Assembly: GCA_921293015.1 (NCBI GenBank)
Contig: OV121084.1
Coordinates: forward strand, 48,395,864-48,459,863
Direction of reading: 5' to 3'
Length of the DNA stretch: 64,000 nucleotides
Source: Phorcus lineatus
Lineage: Eukaryota; Mollusca; Gastropoda; Trochida; Trochidae
Shown here: positions 36,471 through 48,405 of the stretch, piece after piece
Position numbering within the stretch: position 1 is the first letter of the stretch
Layout: each line of letters starts with the position of its first letter
The notes under the pieces: generated by a model
The model's database searches: none
What the model was told of the DNA's origin: nothing
What the model saw: the letters and a program-made list of their open reading frames with translations, nothing else
Position numbers and translations under genes: made by a program

Positions 36471-38340
36471 AAGAAGAGGCTCGTCTGAATGAGATGGGTC
36501 ATATGAATAAAGACGATGTATAATTTTCCGATGTTTTGTGTAATATAAGACGTCAAATTTACTAAAGATTTCTATAGGTCTTTATAACTGCATCCTCACT
36601 TAATATTCTGTCTATTCACTGCTGTGCACATTCTACATCGCACATTATCTCAACCAGATTTCTATTTACAAAAGACGCTTTTTTAATTTTTTATCTTTAT
36701 GAATAGATCTTTTGTAATCATTTCCAATATGAATAATAACTTATGTTTAGGACATTTTGTGCACATAATTAAATCAGAAAAAGATTTGGAGTTACATCAG
36801 TGCAGAAATTCTTACAACACAATTTTATTAGTAATGTTCATTGTAGAGTTTGTTAATTTTATACAGGGAAAACTTGAAAAATATGGTTACTTAATGTTTA
36901 TTATTAGTGAGGCCAGCCAGCAAGTAAAAAATATTGCAATCTGTCTTTAAAATCTATTGAGGTTGATAAAAAATTTTTTTATCTAATTCTTCTGATTGAG
37001 CCTCTCTCAAAGATAATCTTTTGTGTCATATTTTGAGTGATAATAATATATATCAAAATTGGATATTCATCATTTCTATATGTTTTTTGATGGTCTTTAG
37101 TCACAGCTGGTTAAGAAATAGTATTTCAGAATCTGCAATATACTAAATTACTTTGATAAAAATTATGATTTTTATCATCATAAATATGCATTGAAAATAA
37201 CTACATTTTATATTACATACCTTTTTTCCTATGATCCAGTTTTATGTCATCATTAAAGGTGAAATGGTTACCCAGGTTGATCAGCTTAGTTTTATAGATG
37301 AGGATAATTTTCATTAAAACATTCATTATGTTACGAGTATTTAATAAGTTTTATTATATGTGATAAGAAAAGCTTCAAAGAATGTCATCATTTCTTCTTA
37401 AAATTTTCATTTTGGTCTCTTGAACATGTGCCTTAAAGATGAAAAAAACCCTTTTTTTCATCCCATACAATTTCATCATGTCATTTCAACCTCTAAATGA
37501 ATTTTTAAATAAGAATGTTGAACAAATACAATTTTCCACATCAAAAGATAAACAGCTCCAGGGTACGAACCTTTAAATAAATCTACAATTCACATTCAGC
37601 GAAGCTTGCGAAATGATGAAAATTTAATGAGACACTATTATTCCACGTTTTTGTGGTTTTATAGCATGTTCGGTGGCCGAAGGGTAGCAACCACTTCATA
37701 CATGGTGAACAACCCAGCGCAGATTTATTGAAGAGCCGGCATGAGGTATTGATAAATTATTTCGTTGATGGTTTGTTGTCGAATTATTCATACACGCACA
37801 AGTATGTACTTCCTGTCCTTTAAGATTACATGAAAAATCAATATGTCCCCGTAAATTCTCAATTTGAATGTATGAAGGCTATGGGATCGCAAAAAAGAGA
37901 TTATTGTACCTCATATGGAAATTGAATTTGCTTTCTGAAATCTATAACAGGAAATGGGTATTAGGTTGTTAATTTGCATTAGCAAGATTGAAATTTTGTT
38001 ATTTATTCAGAGGTGACTCTATTGTATAGATATAATGATATTCAAATTTAAATATATTTTACTCATAATCAAAGAAATTGAGAATTAATTTTAGTGAATT
38101 TAACATATGTTAACTTGAATGGTTTAGTTTTACACGGGGTTTATGAAAAATAATTCTACTCTGAAAATTTTACTACAACTAACAACTTCCCCACACTTTA
38201 GATTAAAATTTGGCCAACAAAATATTCTTTGAAAATTTATTAAATGCTTTTTCTTGATGGTAGTTTAAAGCCTAGACTTGCTGAATTAGGAATTATACTT
38301 TATTAGGGGATACTATTTTCTACACATTCATGAGCAAATC
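36471..38340. other. gene-free stretch
   Basis: No gene recognised. CCTAGACTTGCTGAAT at about 38270 resembles a word in family D but is too short to call. Confidence 0.5.
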
Positions 38341-38353
38341 AACCCAGACTTTA

Positions 38354-38930
38354 CCCCATCCAGTTCTCTCTTCCCCCCCCCCCATCCAGTTCTCCCTTTA
38401 CCCCATCTAGTTTTCCATTTACCCCATCCAGTTCTCCCTTTACCCCATTCAGTTCACTCTTCACCCCATCCAGTTCTCCCTTTACCCCATCCAGTTCTCT
38501 CTTTACCCCACCCAGTTCTTTCTTCACCCCATCCAGTTCACCATTCACCCCACCCAGTTCTCCCTTTACCCCATCCAGTTCTCCCTTTACCCCATCCAGT
38601 TCTCTCTTTACCCCACCCAGTTCTTTCTTCACCCCACCCAGTTCTCCCTTTACCCCATCCAGTTCTCTCTTTACCCCATTCAGTTCACTCTTAACCCCAT
38701 CCAGTTCTACCTTTATCCCATCCAGTTCACCCTTCACCCCAACCAGTTCTCCCTTTACCCCACCCAGTTCTTTCTTCACCCCAACCAGTTCTCCCTGTAC
38801 CCCATCCAGCTCTCGCTTTACCCTGTTCAGTTCACTCTTCACCCCATCCAGTTCTCCCTTTACCCCATCCAGTTCTACCTTTACCCCATCCAGTTCACCC
38901 TTCACTCTACCCAGTTCGCCTTTCCTCATC
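38354..38930 (-). repeat. 21-bp minisatellite, about 27 units, open as a heptad-repeat polypeptide on the minus strand
   Basis: AGTT recurs every 21 bp throughout. On the minus strand the array reads as 7-residue units of GELDGVK type (variants KELGGVK, SELNGVK, RELDGVK). The frame is open for about 190 codons from an ATG at 38939 to a TAA at 38351-38353. Leu and Val are spaced 3-4, so a real product would form a long charged coiled coil. Only the last unit is broken, by an 11-C run at 38373-38383 that shifts the frame. There is no conserved flanking domain, promoter or splice signal, so a non-coding minisatellite is the safer call. Confidence 0.85.
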
Positions 38931-38984
38931 TCTTCAACTATTACCAACAATAATTATCCCTCAACCATCCATGCTGTATCTAAT

Positions 38985-39110
38985 TTGCTGCCCCTTACAT
39001 ATCTCCTTTTTCATCCAACAAAACCCCCCACCTCCCTTTTTTTTAATCCTACTTATCTCCTCCCCAAATATCCCCTTCAATATCCCCCTCTCCTTTTTGA
39101 AGAGTCCTCA
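38985..39110. repeat. pyrimidine-rich tract
   Basis: A C/T-rich block follows the minisatellite (CCCCCCACCTCCC, TATCTCCTCCCC, TATCCCCCTCTCC). It may be decayed repeat sequence. The 94-codon plus frame across it is low complexity. Confidence 0.45.
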
Positions 39111-42100
39111 AAGTTGTTCTTGGGTCTTTCTTGTCAGGATTTAGCCCACTCTTTACATGTGTTATCTGGTGTTATTTATGAATATTCAGTCAATCATTCT
39201 TTTATTACACAACTTGGTCTTACTACATTAAATCACTTGCCTGCACCTTGGTCTAGTTTAGCTTTATAGTGTCATGACTAGAAAGGAGAGATTTTCATAA
39301 TTAGTTCATTTATTGATTTCTGGTAAGTGAAGCTTCATTGTCATTTAAGGTCTAAAATCATATAAAAGCTTATGCTCTTTTACAACGAGACTCCAAAGAT
39401 TGATTTCTGAAAATGAAGAAATCAAAGACACGTTTTACTTTATGTTGATTTTTTGTTTCAAATTATAAAATTTTTAATTTTAGATATTAAATTTTAACCC
39501 TTTACCTGGTGTAACAGTCATATGCCAGGCTTACTTCAAGTTGAAAGATACATAGAAAAAATGTAACATTATTCAAATGAATTTATGATAAAGTTTCTAC
39601 CTTTACATTATGCACTTGACTGACGAGACATGTATATTCCTTATTAGTCCCAGCTTTTATGCACCGAATGGAACTATGTATGCAAATGTACATTGTATTG
39701 GATTGTGTGAAATGCGCAAATGTTTCTACTCTTGTGAATAAAAGTATTTGAAAAATTAATTTTAAAAAATGAAATAAATATTCAAGGTAAATCTATCTTA
39801 AATCAAGGATCTTGTATCTGTAGAGTAGATTTTATTTCAGTAATTCAATGGTTTTGAGAATTTTGACATTGATTTATTCAGCAGATAGAATTTCAAAGGT
39901 ATTTTCTTAATAATAATGATTCAATATTATGCTGTGATGGTTGCTGATATTTCTGCATATGTAGATAGTTCATCAACAAATATTCTACACATGATTTAAC
40001 AGATATTATAAGTTGTAAATTGATCATTGATGCATTTTTGTTGATCGACTCATCAAAATTTATTAAGCTTATATGACATCTGTATTGATATTTAACTATT
40101 GTATTAGAAAGAGGAAATGTTGTAAGTGGGATAGTGATCTATCGTAGCTAATCTCAATAAATATATATATATCATTTTCGAGAATGGCTATTAAAATGTT
40201 ATGAAAGGTTTGTAAAGGTTTTTGATAATAAATGGTAAAAACATGAGGATTTCAAAATTAACTCTTTTTTCCCCCCAAAAAATAGCAACTCTCTGAAAGC
40301 ACCGTCACTTTTCATTTTGCTGCATAGCAATTCAACAGGTAAATCTCACCTGTTGATTAAAGGGCTTGGCATATCTGGAGTTGTCTCCCCTACATCAGGA
40401 TTTTCTAAACTGACTGGTATTATGACACAGTGTCGATAGGGCATAAAGTGAAAAATGGTCAATGTTGACATTATGACAGAAAAGTTTTTAATCTTTCCTC
40501 AAACTCTTTTTAGAATTTTTTATGTCCATGTTTATATGTTTTGTGAAATTTAAAGATTTTCTATATTGAGTACAGAAATAATCAAGATTATCAAACCACA
40601 TTAATTTCACTTTTTCAGGTTTAGAAAGATGGTAGAAAATGAAATTCAAAGCTCAGAATGATTTCATCGAGGTTATTGAAATGAGAATGATACATTAAAT
40701 CTCTATACAGTTTATCCCATGTAAAATTTTGTCAACATTTGGCATTTGTTCTTTACGTTTTGACCATTGATTGAAACACCAAAGTCGTTTGTTATAATAA
40801 TTCAAATTTGTTCATTTTACTTTTTAATTTCATCTTCATCTAGAAAAAGTCAATTATCAACAAATCTGTGTTAATAATCTAAACATCAGCGGAAAACCTT
40901 TTTGAATATATGCTATTTCCATTTTTATTTTTTTTTAAATCATTTTTACTTTCACACCTTGCACACACATTAGATTTTTTAAAACTAAATGTGGACTGAA
41001 AAGAAAACCCTGCAAATGTGCTTAAGAGTTCTCATTGATCACAATCCGCTGTGCCTAATTGTTGAACAAATACGGATATATCAGCCAAGTGTTTAATGTA
41101 CCCCTTTTACTTTTACTTCTGTCAATTTTAACCCTAAGCAAAGCAAATGCATCAACATAAAAAATTTGGTTTTTTTTGTAATTAAGTTTTTTTGCATAAG
41201 CGTTAGTAACTAATCTTAATGAGTACCTACAGAAGGATTACAATTTGATTCTATTATCAATAAAAGATTTTTTTTAAAATTCTGATTCAAATGAAAATTT
41301 ATTCATATATTTCACCATCAAAGCACATGAGATATTTTTGGCATGTTATGTACAAGTAAATCGGATACCAAGTTTATGGATGAATGAAAAGACCTTGAGC
41401 CAAAAGTAGTATATAGTTTAATTGAAAAAAAAGGTACTTTTACTGCCTAGTTTCAGCTCAATGAGGAAGATCATTTTACAGCGTATTGTTGTCAACTTCT
41501 CTAAAATCAGTAGACGATATACCAATGTGAATAAATAAGAAACTTATCTTGGATAGAATAACAGTAGGAGCAGTGTTTGGTAACAAATGTCATGTTATTG
41601 TTTACATCATTTAAAGGCACCTGCTCTGAAGGAGGAAATAAACAATATACCAGGTAGATATAGAAAGATATAGTTTCACATTTAGAGTATCGACTCATGC
41701 TTTTGTTGTTTTCAGTTTTTAATATTTTTGTAATGTATTAGATTAAGATAGGTATTTGAAATGGAGTTTATTTAAATTCCATGGAAACAAGTTTATATCT
41801 TACTAGATACTCTCAATGAGTGATCTTTAATCTTGGCAAAGCCTCCAAGATATAGAGATACCTAGTCTCCAATAGACAGTATTTAGTTAAGGGAGGAGAA
41901 GATACATGGCTATTCACAGTGGACTGGTCAGTGTAAGATTGGGGAGGGGTGGGGGATATGTATATATGACGTGTCAGCATGTGTAGGAGGGTGGGGACTA
42001 CAGTAATCAACACCAAGGCTCCCACTCCCCTATTTTATCAAACACAACCTTCATTGAAAGTCTAGTCAAGGTTATTGTTGTAAATTTTCTGGTGATCTGT

Positions 42101-42660
42101 GCCGACCCTGCTATTGTGATGCACTGACTCAGGTGGTGTTGCTTTACTTGACTATCCCAGACTGGTCAGTTTGATTTGGGCACACACACCAGGTGTTAGT
42201 CAGAGGTGGTCAGTCTCTTGAGAATTGCTTTTGATTTCTGAAACGTACTATTGTGGTGTCTGGACAAAACCCAACCCGGAGGAAACGCACCAGAACATTT
42301 TTTTTGGTATTGGTAAAAACCTCAACATATCTTATTAGTTGAGTAGAGAATGTAAGGTTTAGTGATGAGTCGGATGTGTTGTCTGGGTGGGGTAATGTTC
42401 TAGTCAGGTTTGTCCTATAATCAATATTTTGTAATTACCTCATATATGGTCAAGGAATTTTTAATCAATGGTCAGTTTGGTATTAATGCTGTAAACAATT
42501 TACTTATTTGAGTTTGTATATATGTTTCAGTTAGAGGAATCTCAAACAAAAAAACCCTAAAAAGACTCAAAGTTATGAACTCCATGGTCAAATGTGGATG
42601 AATGAGTCCTTATTTTCTCAGAGTTGCAAATTACTTTGGGAAATAGGTGTAGTCTTAACC
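39111..42660. other. gene-free stretch
   Basis: No gene recognised. AT-rich to about 41.8 kb, then more balanced between 41.85 and 42.30 kb. That second part has no convincing open frame and could hold a regulatory element. Confidence 0.5.
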
Positions 42661-42800
42661 ATGAAGAAATAAGAAATATATGGATGTACAACTTCTTTAT
42701 TGCAAAGAGGTGCATCATATCGTGTACTTCGGTGTAGATACTAACACCGAATGGTGTATCTCTTTGCTATAAGAAGTTGTAAATCCATAAATTTCTTCAT
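42661..42800. mobile_element. 140-bp fold-back element (CAACTTCTTTATTG family)
   Basis: The sequence is a long imperfect palindrome. The left arm (ATGAAGAAAT...TGGATGTACAACTTC...GCAAAGAGGTGCATCAT) pairs with the right arm ending ATTTCTTCAT. An inner stem, TTCGGTGT/ACACCGAA, closes a 7-nt loop at about 42728-42750. The arms share the ACAACTTCTTTATTG core with the elements at 10007 and 49761. Such elements are cut and paste or form by fold-back; no coding sequence is present. Confidence 0.8.
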
Positions 42801-43965
42801 CATGCCAACTTCTAAAATACCACATAAAGTAGTTTTTACAAAGCTTCTTTCCATCAGTTAAAAGGAAAATTTCATTTTCTTTTTGGATAAATAAAAACTT
42901 ATCTTTGACTCTTAACCATTTGGAAAAAGTAACCTTGTCAAATTCATATAGAGGTGTACAACATCGAGTAAAAGTTTGATATTTTATAAATTATCACCCA
43001 AATCAGATACATATTTCTTTGCTCCATTCCTGCTTGACAATTCTTTTTAGTAAAAGTTTTTGTCAGACAGTGTTTACAAGACAGTGGGACTTTTTTTCCA
43101 GAGTTCTTCACATCAGCAAATCCCCTTTTCTTCAGTTAGGCTTCTTATCTCACCATGGCCTTGTGGAGCTAAAGCTTTCTGAAAAACAACTCATTGATGA
43201 AAGGAATAGAAGCAAAATTTATTGAAGTCGCAAATTTCAATTTGAAGAAACAAGAATTTCAAATAAACAGAAATTCTGTTTGTTTTATTTAATATTAACC
43301 ATATATTTCAAATAATTAGTTCACATAAAAATTTAACTTTAACGAAAAGCTGATAATCATAAACTCAAAACAAACACACCTTGAAGAGAAAACAGATTAC
43401 CATCATATAAATCTTGAAGAAGCCTTATAAAAGTGTAATATATAACTCTTTAATTCAATCATTATAGAATTAAAGACGTTAGTAATTTATGAATAATTAT
43501 ATTTCACTGGTCAAACCTACCGCTCAACAATTAAGGAAGAGTATGAAAGAGCATAACTGGTAACCAGTACAAAAGTGTAAATTTGCCACTTTAAATGGAC
43601 CACTTTTGGAACACCTAACATTTTTTAAACTACCTTTTAAAAGTGTTGCCAGGTTACAGGCTTTCAAACGAGTTGTAGTATATACACTCCAGACCAAGTC
43701 AACACAGACAAATACTTGAGGGGGACCTCACCCTTGTCTACCCCAATCTGTTGACCATCGAGCCCCTTGACCCAGGGCACCTTGGGCACCTGTTGTCCAC
43801 TACTGGTCAGTGTAAAGTCAGGCTGACCCAGGCTTGTCAGTGTGGGGGAGTGTGTAGGAAAACATTCCACCGGTATGCTGGCCAGGATCTGGACATTGGG
43901 TTCCTTCATAGACTACATAGCTGTGTATGTGGGGAGATCAGGACAAGGCTCAGAGAGGCTTACTC
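42801..43965. other. gene-free stretch, GC-richer at about 43680-43960
   Basis: No gene recognised. The last 280 bp are GC-richer, with overlapping short frames on both strands (43664-43909 minus, 43751-44140 plus). Neither shows a known domain, and the plus frame runs into the small TIR element, which argues against a gene. Confidence 0.45.
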
Positions 43966-44100
43966 TGGCAGATCCTGGAATTTTCAAAGGTGGACGAGCT
44001 TTCAAGGGGAGGCGTTTTACCCTTCATTCATGCAATTTATCTACAGAACTTTAAAAAGAGAATCTGAACCCCCAGAACCAACTCCAAACTTGATCTGCCA
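43966..44100. mobile_element. 135-bp short TIR element (TGGCAGATC ends)
   Basis: TGGCAGATC at 43966-43974 is matched by GATCTGCCA at 44092-44100. The inner flanks are less well paired (CTGGAATTTTC against GAACCCCCAG-ACCAACTCCAAAC). The layout is that of a small MITE. No unambiguous target-site duplication is visible, so the boundary is approximate. Confidence 0.5.
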
Positions 44101-45009
44101 CTGGCTTGGTTACAAGACTTCATGCATATCTGCTTGCTGACTTTCTGTGGTCCCAGTTGAAGAGTCTAAAGGTTATAACATGTATATTTCCACACTCGCT
44201 GCTGGCAGGGATCTTAACTTGGTATTCAATTATCCACTGCATATATATTGTTGGGGTCAAATAAACCAAACTTCATAAATGGTTTTATTTGATCGAGAAG
44301 TAGTGGTTGTTTTTGAAAATAAGCGTTTCCAGTTTATTACAGTGACAATAACAGGTTAAAGTTGAGATTTGTGACAACCGGACAATGGTGTGTGCCAATG
44401 ACTCAAACATAATTTTGGAAACTTATTTACACCAATCACAAGGACAAATTTAGATTGGTAGTGCTTATAAAACTGATAAACATTTAAGTGTTACACAAAA
44501 TTTGCCATGAAAATAAGAAAATGTCATAATTTTGGCATTTTAGAAAAACAAATGAAACTTTCGATATCAACTGTTTAACAAGATAAAAGACTTTTTTTTC
44601 AGATGTAATTCTTTTGTACTGTAGGCTAATTCAGCATTGTACATCTTAAATTTGGTCATGAAATTTTTCCTCCAAGAATACTGTTTTCATGGTCAATTTA
44701 CTTTTACGATAATGACATCAATTTTCAGGTTTCTTTTTGTCCACAACAATGGCAGTATAACCATTGGCGGGAGCAATTGATCATGCTGGAATGAAATGAA
44801 CAAGGTGTTATGACCTTAACACCAGATAGGTATTGGAATAGAATTTCATGGAAGATTTAATCAGACACTTAGGATAAATAAATGAAATGTGTCTCGCCCA
44901 TGAGCGAAATGTTATGAGTAAGATTTTCTTTGAAGTTTATGTTTGAATATCCTATATGTAAATATTCTGTTTAAATATTCATATCGAAGATGTTTTATTC
45001 TCAGAAGGT
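44101..45009. other. gene-free stretch
   Basis: No gene recognised. Confidence 0.5.
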
Positions 45010-45420
45010 TCAGCTAAAGGTCACACTAAGTAGGATTAAATGAAGGAAGTTGGTGATATCGATGACATTTAAGTTGATTGAAATGTATGATAAGAAGATG
45101 AAATGGATTTAGATTTGTATGTTTTTTTATTTTTTCTTGGTAAATGACAGTTAATATCATTAGTGAACTTACACAACAAAGCATTTATATTGGGGTCACC
45201 CTAGGTAAAATTAAATGAAGGAAGTTGGTGGTGTTGATGACAGTAAGCGTCATTAGATTGGATGGTAAGATGATAAATTTTTATAAATTTTTAATGTTTT
45301 CTTATTTCCTTAAGCAGAAGTTTAGGTGATTTCTATAACATGTGTCACAAACTTTTGATTTTGGAGTCAACATAAGTAAGTAAATGAATGAGTTGAAATA
45401 TTGAAGAAAATGAAGTGAAA
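45010..45420. repeat. degenerate tandem repeat, period about 170-175 bp, about 2.3 copies
   Basis: GGTCACACTAAGTAGGATTAAATGAAGGAAGTTGGTG at 45019 (shown only by its landmarks GGTCAC, TTAAATGAAGG, AAGTTGGTG) recurs at 45194, and in weaker form (GAGTCAACATAAGTAAGTAAATGAA) at 45364. Units also share a preceding TTATTCT or TTATATTGG block. The small plus frame that follows is unrecognised. Confidence 0.65.
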
Positions 45421-46721
45421 ATGTTTAAGATCAATGGTTGTTACATTATCAATGTGGTGATAAATGAAGAAATTTTAATAACTGAAGAATCTCTGATTGT
45501 AACTGAGACATTTCCATATTTCACATTGATTGATCTATTGTACAGAAATCTCTCTGAATACTTAAGAAGTTTCCATTCTTCATTGAAAGGTTCTCAAGTT
45601 TCCTTAAACACAGCTATATATAGGTATTGCTTTAAGTTCTATCACACAATATATGATAATGACACCTGATTCTTAAATTTTCTTTTTATTAAAATAATTT
45701 CAAATTTTCAAAGTTTAAAATTTGTCAATGACAGCAACAATTTACAATTGTATAGCTATGGAGGTATACTGTGTATTATATTATAACAAGGATGTATACA
45801 AAATGAAGATATTTACATAATATGACACTTTCACAAAAGCAATTAATTCTCATCTTTATTCAAATAAGCCATTTAGACTTGAAAAAATCTTCAGTTCAAA
45901 TAGTTATTGCCTATAGACTGTATTTGACATTTATAGATTTATCATAAGTGTCAAATATTTTTATTTGCACGTTTTTGAATTCTCTATCACGATGCCACGC
46001 AACCTCCATTCACCAGTGACATTTGTCTGGACTCAAAAGAACCCTATAGTACTGTTAACAGCCCCTTATGTGATTTTTCTTCAAGCATGAATGGGACCTC
46101 ATTTCACGAACCACCTGTATGCAAATCACTGCATTCCCCCATAAAGGCACAATAAACCTTTCTATCAATGTATATGGACGCGTCCATTATGAATATAGTG
46201 GTGGAAGGTTGATCTGTTTTCTCAGATTATCATTATAAACAGATGTTTGTTTCCAGGCTTCTCTGCCTGCTGGTCAGGTGGCTGAATATGTTTAAAGATA
46301 TCGATGGCTGTCAATTCCGATGCTGTTAGGGTTGACACAGAGCTTGACATCTAGGATGCGTGTGAATGACGCATGCACATTGCGATAGACTCGTCCCTTT
46401 GACATTATGACACTTAATGCACAGGAAATTGATGCTTGAATATATTGTAAACATGGGACTTGGTTTGGTTAGCGTCATTTCAATATGAAATATTGGGAGG
46501 ATAATGGTTTCACAATATTGATTGACAGAATGACACAGTTGTGATTTTGAAATATTTAACTAATATGATGCAAGTCATTTTATTCAAATAAACTTTCTGT
46601 CTTCTTTAATATATTTTTGTAATAATTATACACACTCTTTAGAAAATATTTGGAGCTGAATTATCAGCTCTAAAGTTCAATTCTTACCTATGTTTAATTC
46701 AGTTTAGAAATTTTTATTTTT
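45421..46721. other. gene-free stretch with island at about 46000-46420
   Basis: No gene recognised. The island holds a perfect 14-bp palindrome, ATGGACGCGTCCAT (46174-46187), and more complex sequence than its flanks. It is a candidate conserved non-coding element. Confidence 0.45.
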
Positions 46722-46758
46722 TTAAAAAAAAGCCACTCTGAGTTGTTGGAGTCATATA

Positions 46759-47683
46759 CAGTCAGACCTCGATAATCCGAACACTTCCATTTTTCATCAA
46801 AAACGTTCGGATAGTGAAACGTTCGGACTACTGAAACGAACCAAATTTACAGACAGACGACAACGTATTACGAATATCTAATGAGTTTTATTTCATATAC
46901 ACATAACAACTGGGATACATATAGTAATAAACAATCATTGCACAAAAGCATTTCTGGACACTCACTCAGGTTTGAAAAATTTGCCGATTACAGATTGTGT
47001 AGTCAATGGCTTGAAGGACCCACGCATATTGATCAAAGTTTCTTAATTCTTTTCGTCCCCAACACACTCAAAGTAGGTGATCATGGAGTCCATGTGTGCT
47101 CTCATTTGAGAGGCAGTGGGGCAGGCGTCGCGGTCCAAATTCCTGTCCAAAATGTTTGCTTATGAAATCAAAACTGGCCTTTACATTTTCCTGCTTAAAT
47201 CTACTAATTTCTCTTTTTTGTGAGGCCGTAATTTTGAATCGTTTACGCTTAGGGGCGGGACTTGCCATCGTGACAAGTGTCAAATGCAACTAACTCATTC
47301 TGACACGATATCTAGAACTATCACACAAATCACAAACCCCAGATACACAAAGTGAGACATCTCAATTTATTACAATCACAAACTGCTGACACGCTCAACT
47401 CAACTTGCACTGTCATTGATGTTTACCGATTCAATCAGTGTGGTGCTCGCTTGACTAGTGGATTACCGAACGCTTTGATAAACGTTCGGATTAATGAAGC
47501 AGAAATAGCTGTAATTGACTAATCCGTTACAGCTAATTAGCGTTCGGATACGGAGACTGAATCACCGGATTAATGAATCAACATTTAATGAGTTTACATA
47601 GAGATTAGTTTGGTTACAGTTTGCTACCGTTCGGATACTGCGAGATCCGGATTATCGGGGTCCGGATTATCGGGGTCTGACTG
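46759..47683 (-). mobile_element. pogo/Tigger-type DNA transposon, non-autonomous deletion derivative
   Basis: The 925-bp element has inverted termini. The left begins CAGTCAGACCTCGATAATCC, and the right is its complement with one mismatch. It is flanked by a TA duplication (46757-46758 and 47684-47685), the hallmark of Tc1/mariner-type insertion; this TIR style belongs to the pogo/Tigger group. Near the right end, CCGGATTATCGGGGT is present twice in tandem. GTTCGGAT words are scattered in both subterminal regions. Internally it carries only the two ends of a transposase gene, so it cannot move without help. Confidence 0.93.
47043..47268 (-). pseudogene. Tigger transposase remnant: N-terminal DNA-binding part joined to C-terminal tail
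   Basis: Translation from ATG at 47268 gives MASPAPKRKRFKITASQKRE, followed by a stretch ending SKHFGQEFG. This is the basic N-terminus and start of the Psq/CENP-B-type helix-turn-helix of Tigger transposases. About 55 codons in, the family similarity stops. A second frame (+2) then reads TASQMRAHMDSMITYFECVG and ends at TAA (47045-47043), like the short helical C-terminus of these proteins. The whole DDE catalytic core is missing and the two parts are out of frame, so no active enzyme can be made. It is probably a deletion made during transposition or gap repair. Confidence 0.8.
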
Positions 47684-48251
47684 TATGCCAAACTTAATCA
47701 ATGGTGTCATTTAATTGTGAAGTATGGACTGTTACCAAAAAGACACATTTTAAAGCTTACTGTTTTTTAAAAAATGACAATATGAAGGTAGAACATCACA
47801 ATTATGATTTTCATCGAAAACTAGTATTTGTCATAAATATGTCTTTTTGACATGAAAAGTTAAGATGTTTTGATTTTATATCACCACATAAGACATTTAG
47901 GTTCGTGTCAATGATAAATTATATGTTGTGAAAGTCACGGAGTTGCTCTTTAAAACATGTAAATGCTTTTCTTTTCTATCTCAATTTCATAGCTTTGATA
48001 AGTGAAAGAGACATAAAAAAATACACCTTGATATCATAATGTTTGACTTTTTAACAAGTTTACATGTTTACAACATCGAATTCTCATATCAGTCAGATCA
48101 AAAAGATGTTAACCAAACGTCATATTTGTATATCACTTTTGTATAAGTATTTTTTAAAGCATTCTAAACATAGGAACTTAGACAATAGGGTCCTTGTGAA
48201 ATTTTGACAATGGAGATAAGTCCTCCTGTTTGTGGTTGTTTGTACATCAAC

Positions 48252-48294
48252 ATAAGTATGTATACTATAACGTGTAAGTATGTATACTATAAAG
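48252..48294. repeat. short direct duplication
   Basis: TAAGTATGTATACTATAA occurs twice about 24 bp apart. Confidence 0.8.
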
Positions 48295-48375
48295 TGAACC
48301 AATAACAGGCCCTCACAGTAAGTGAATATTTGAATGCTTGCCAACTTTCATGCAAGAAATGTCATGTGGGAACAA

Positions 48376-48405
48376 ATACATACATACATACATACATACA
48401 TACAA
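48376..48405. repeat. (TACA)n microsatellite
   Basis: About seven tandem TACA units. Confidence 0.95.

Larger units (their letters stand above)
46722..47953 (-). mobile_element. MITE family A, copy split by a Tigger insertion
   Basis: The left part (46722-46758, AAGCCACTCTGAGTTGTTGGAGTCATA) and right part (47684-47953, from TGCCAAACTTAATCAATGG to GAGTTGCTCTTTAA) join to give the family-A sequence in reverse orientation relative to 8935-9411. The undisturbed copy reads through the junction as GTCATGTATTCCAAAC. Compared with it, this copy lacks about 180 bp of the middle (between the ATTATGAT and TTTTCATNG blocks). TTAA lies at both outer ends. Confidence 0.88.

Noticed and set aside
37665..37740. 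tRNA-like stretch (GTGGCCGAAGGGTAGC...)
   Set aside because: No cloverleaf could be formed and no box B lies at the right distance.
43751..44140. 129-codon plus-strand frame as a gene
   Set aside because: No recognised domain. It overlaps a small inverted-repeat element and an opposite-strand frame of similar quality.
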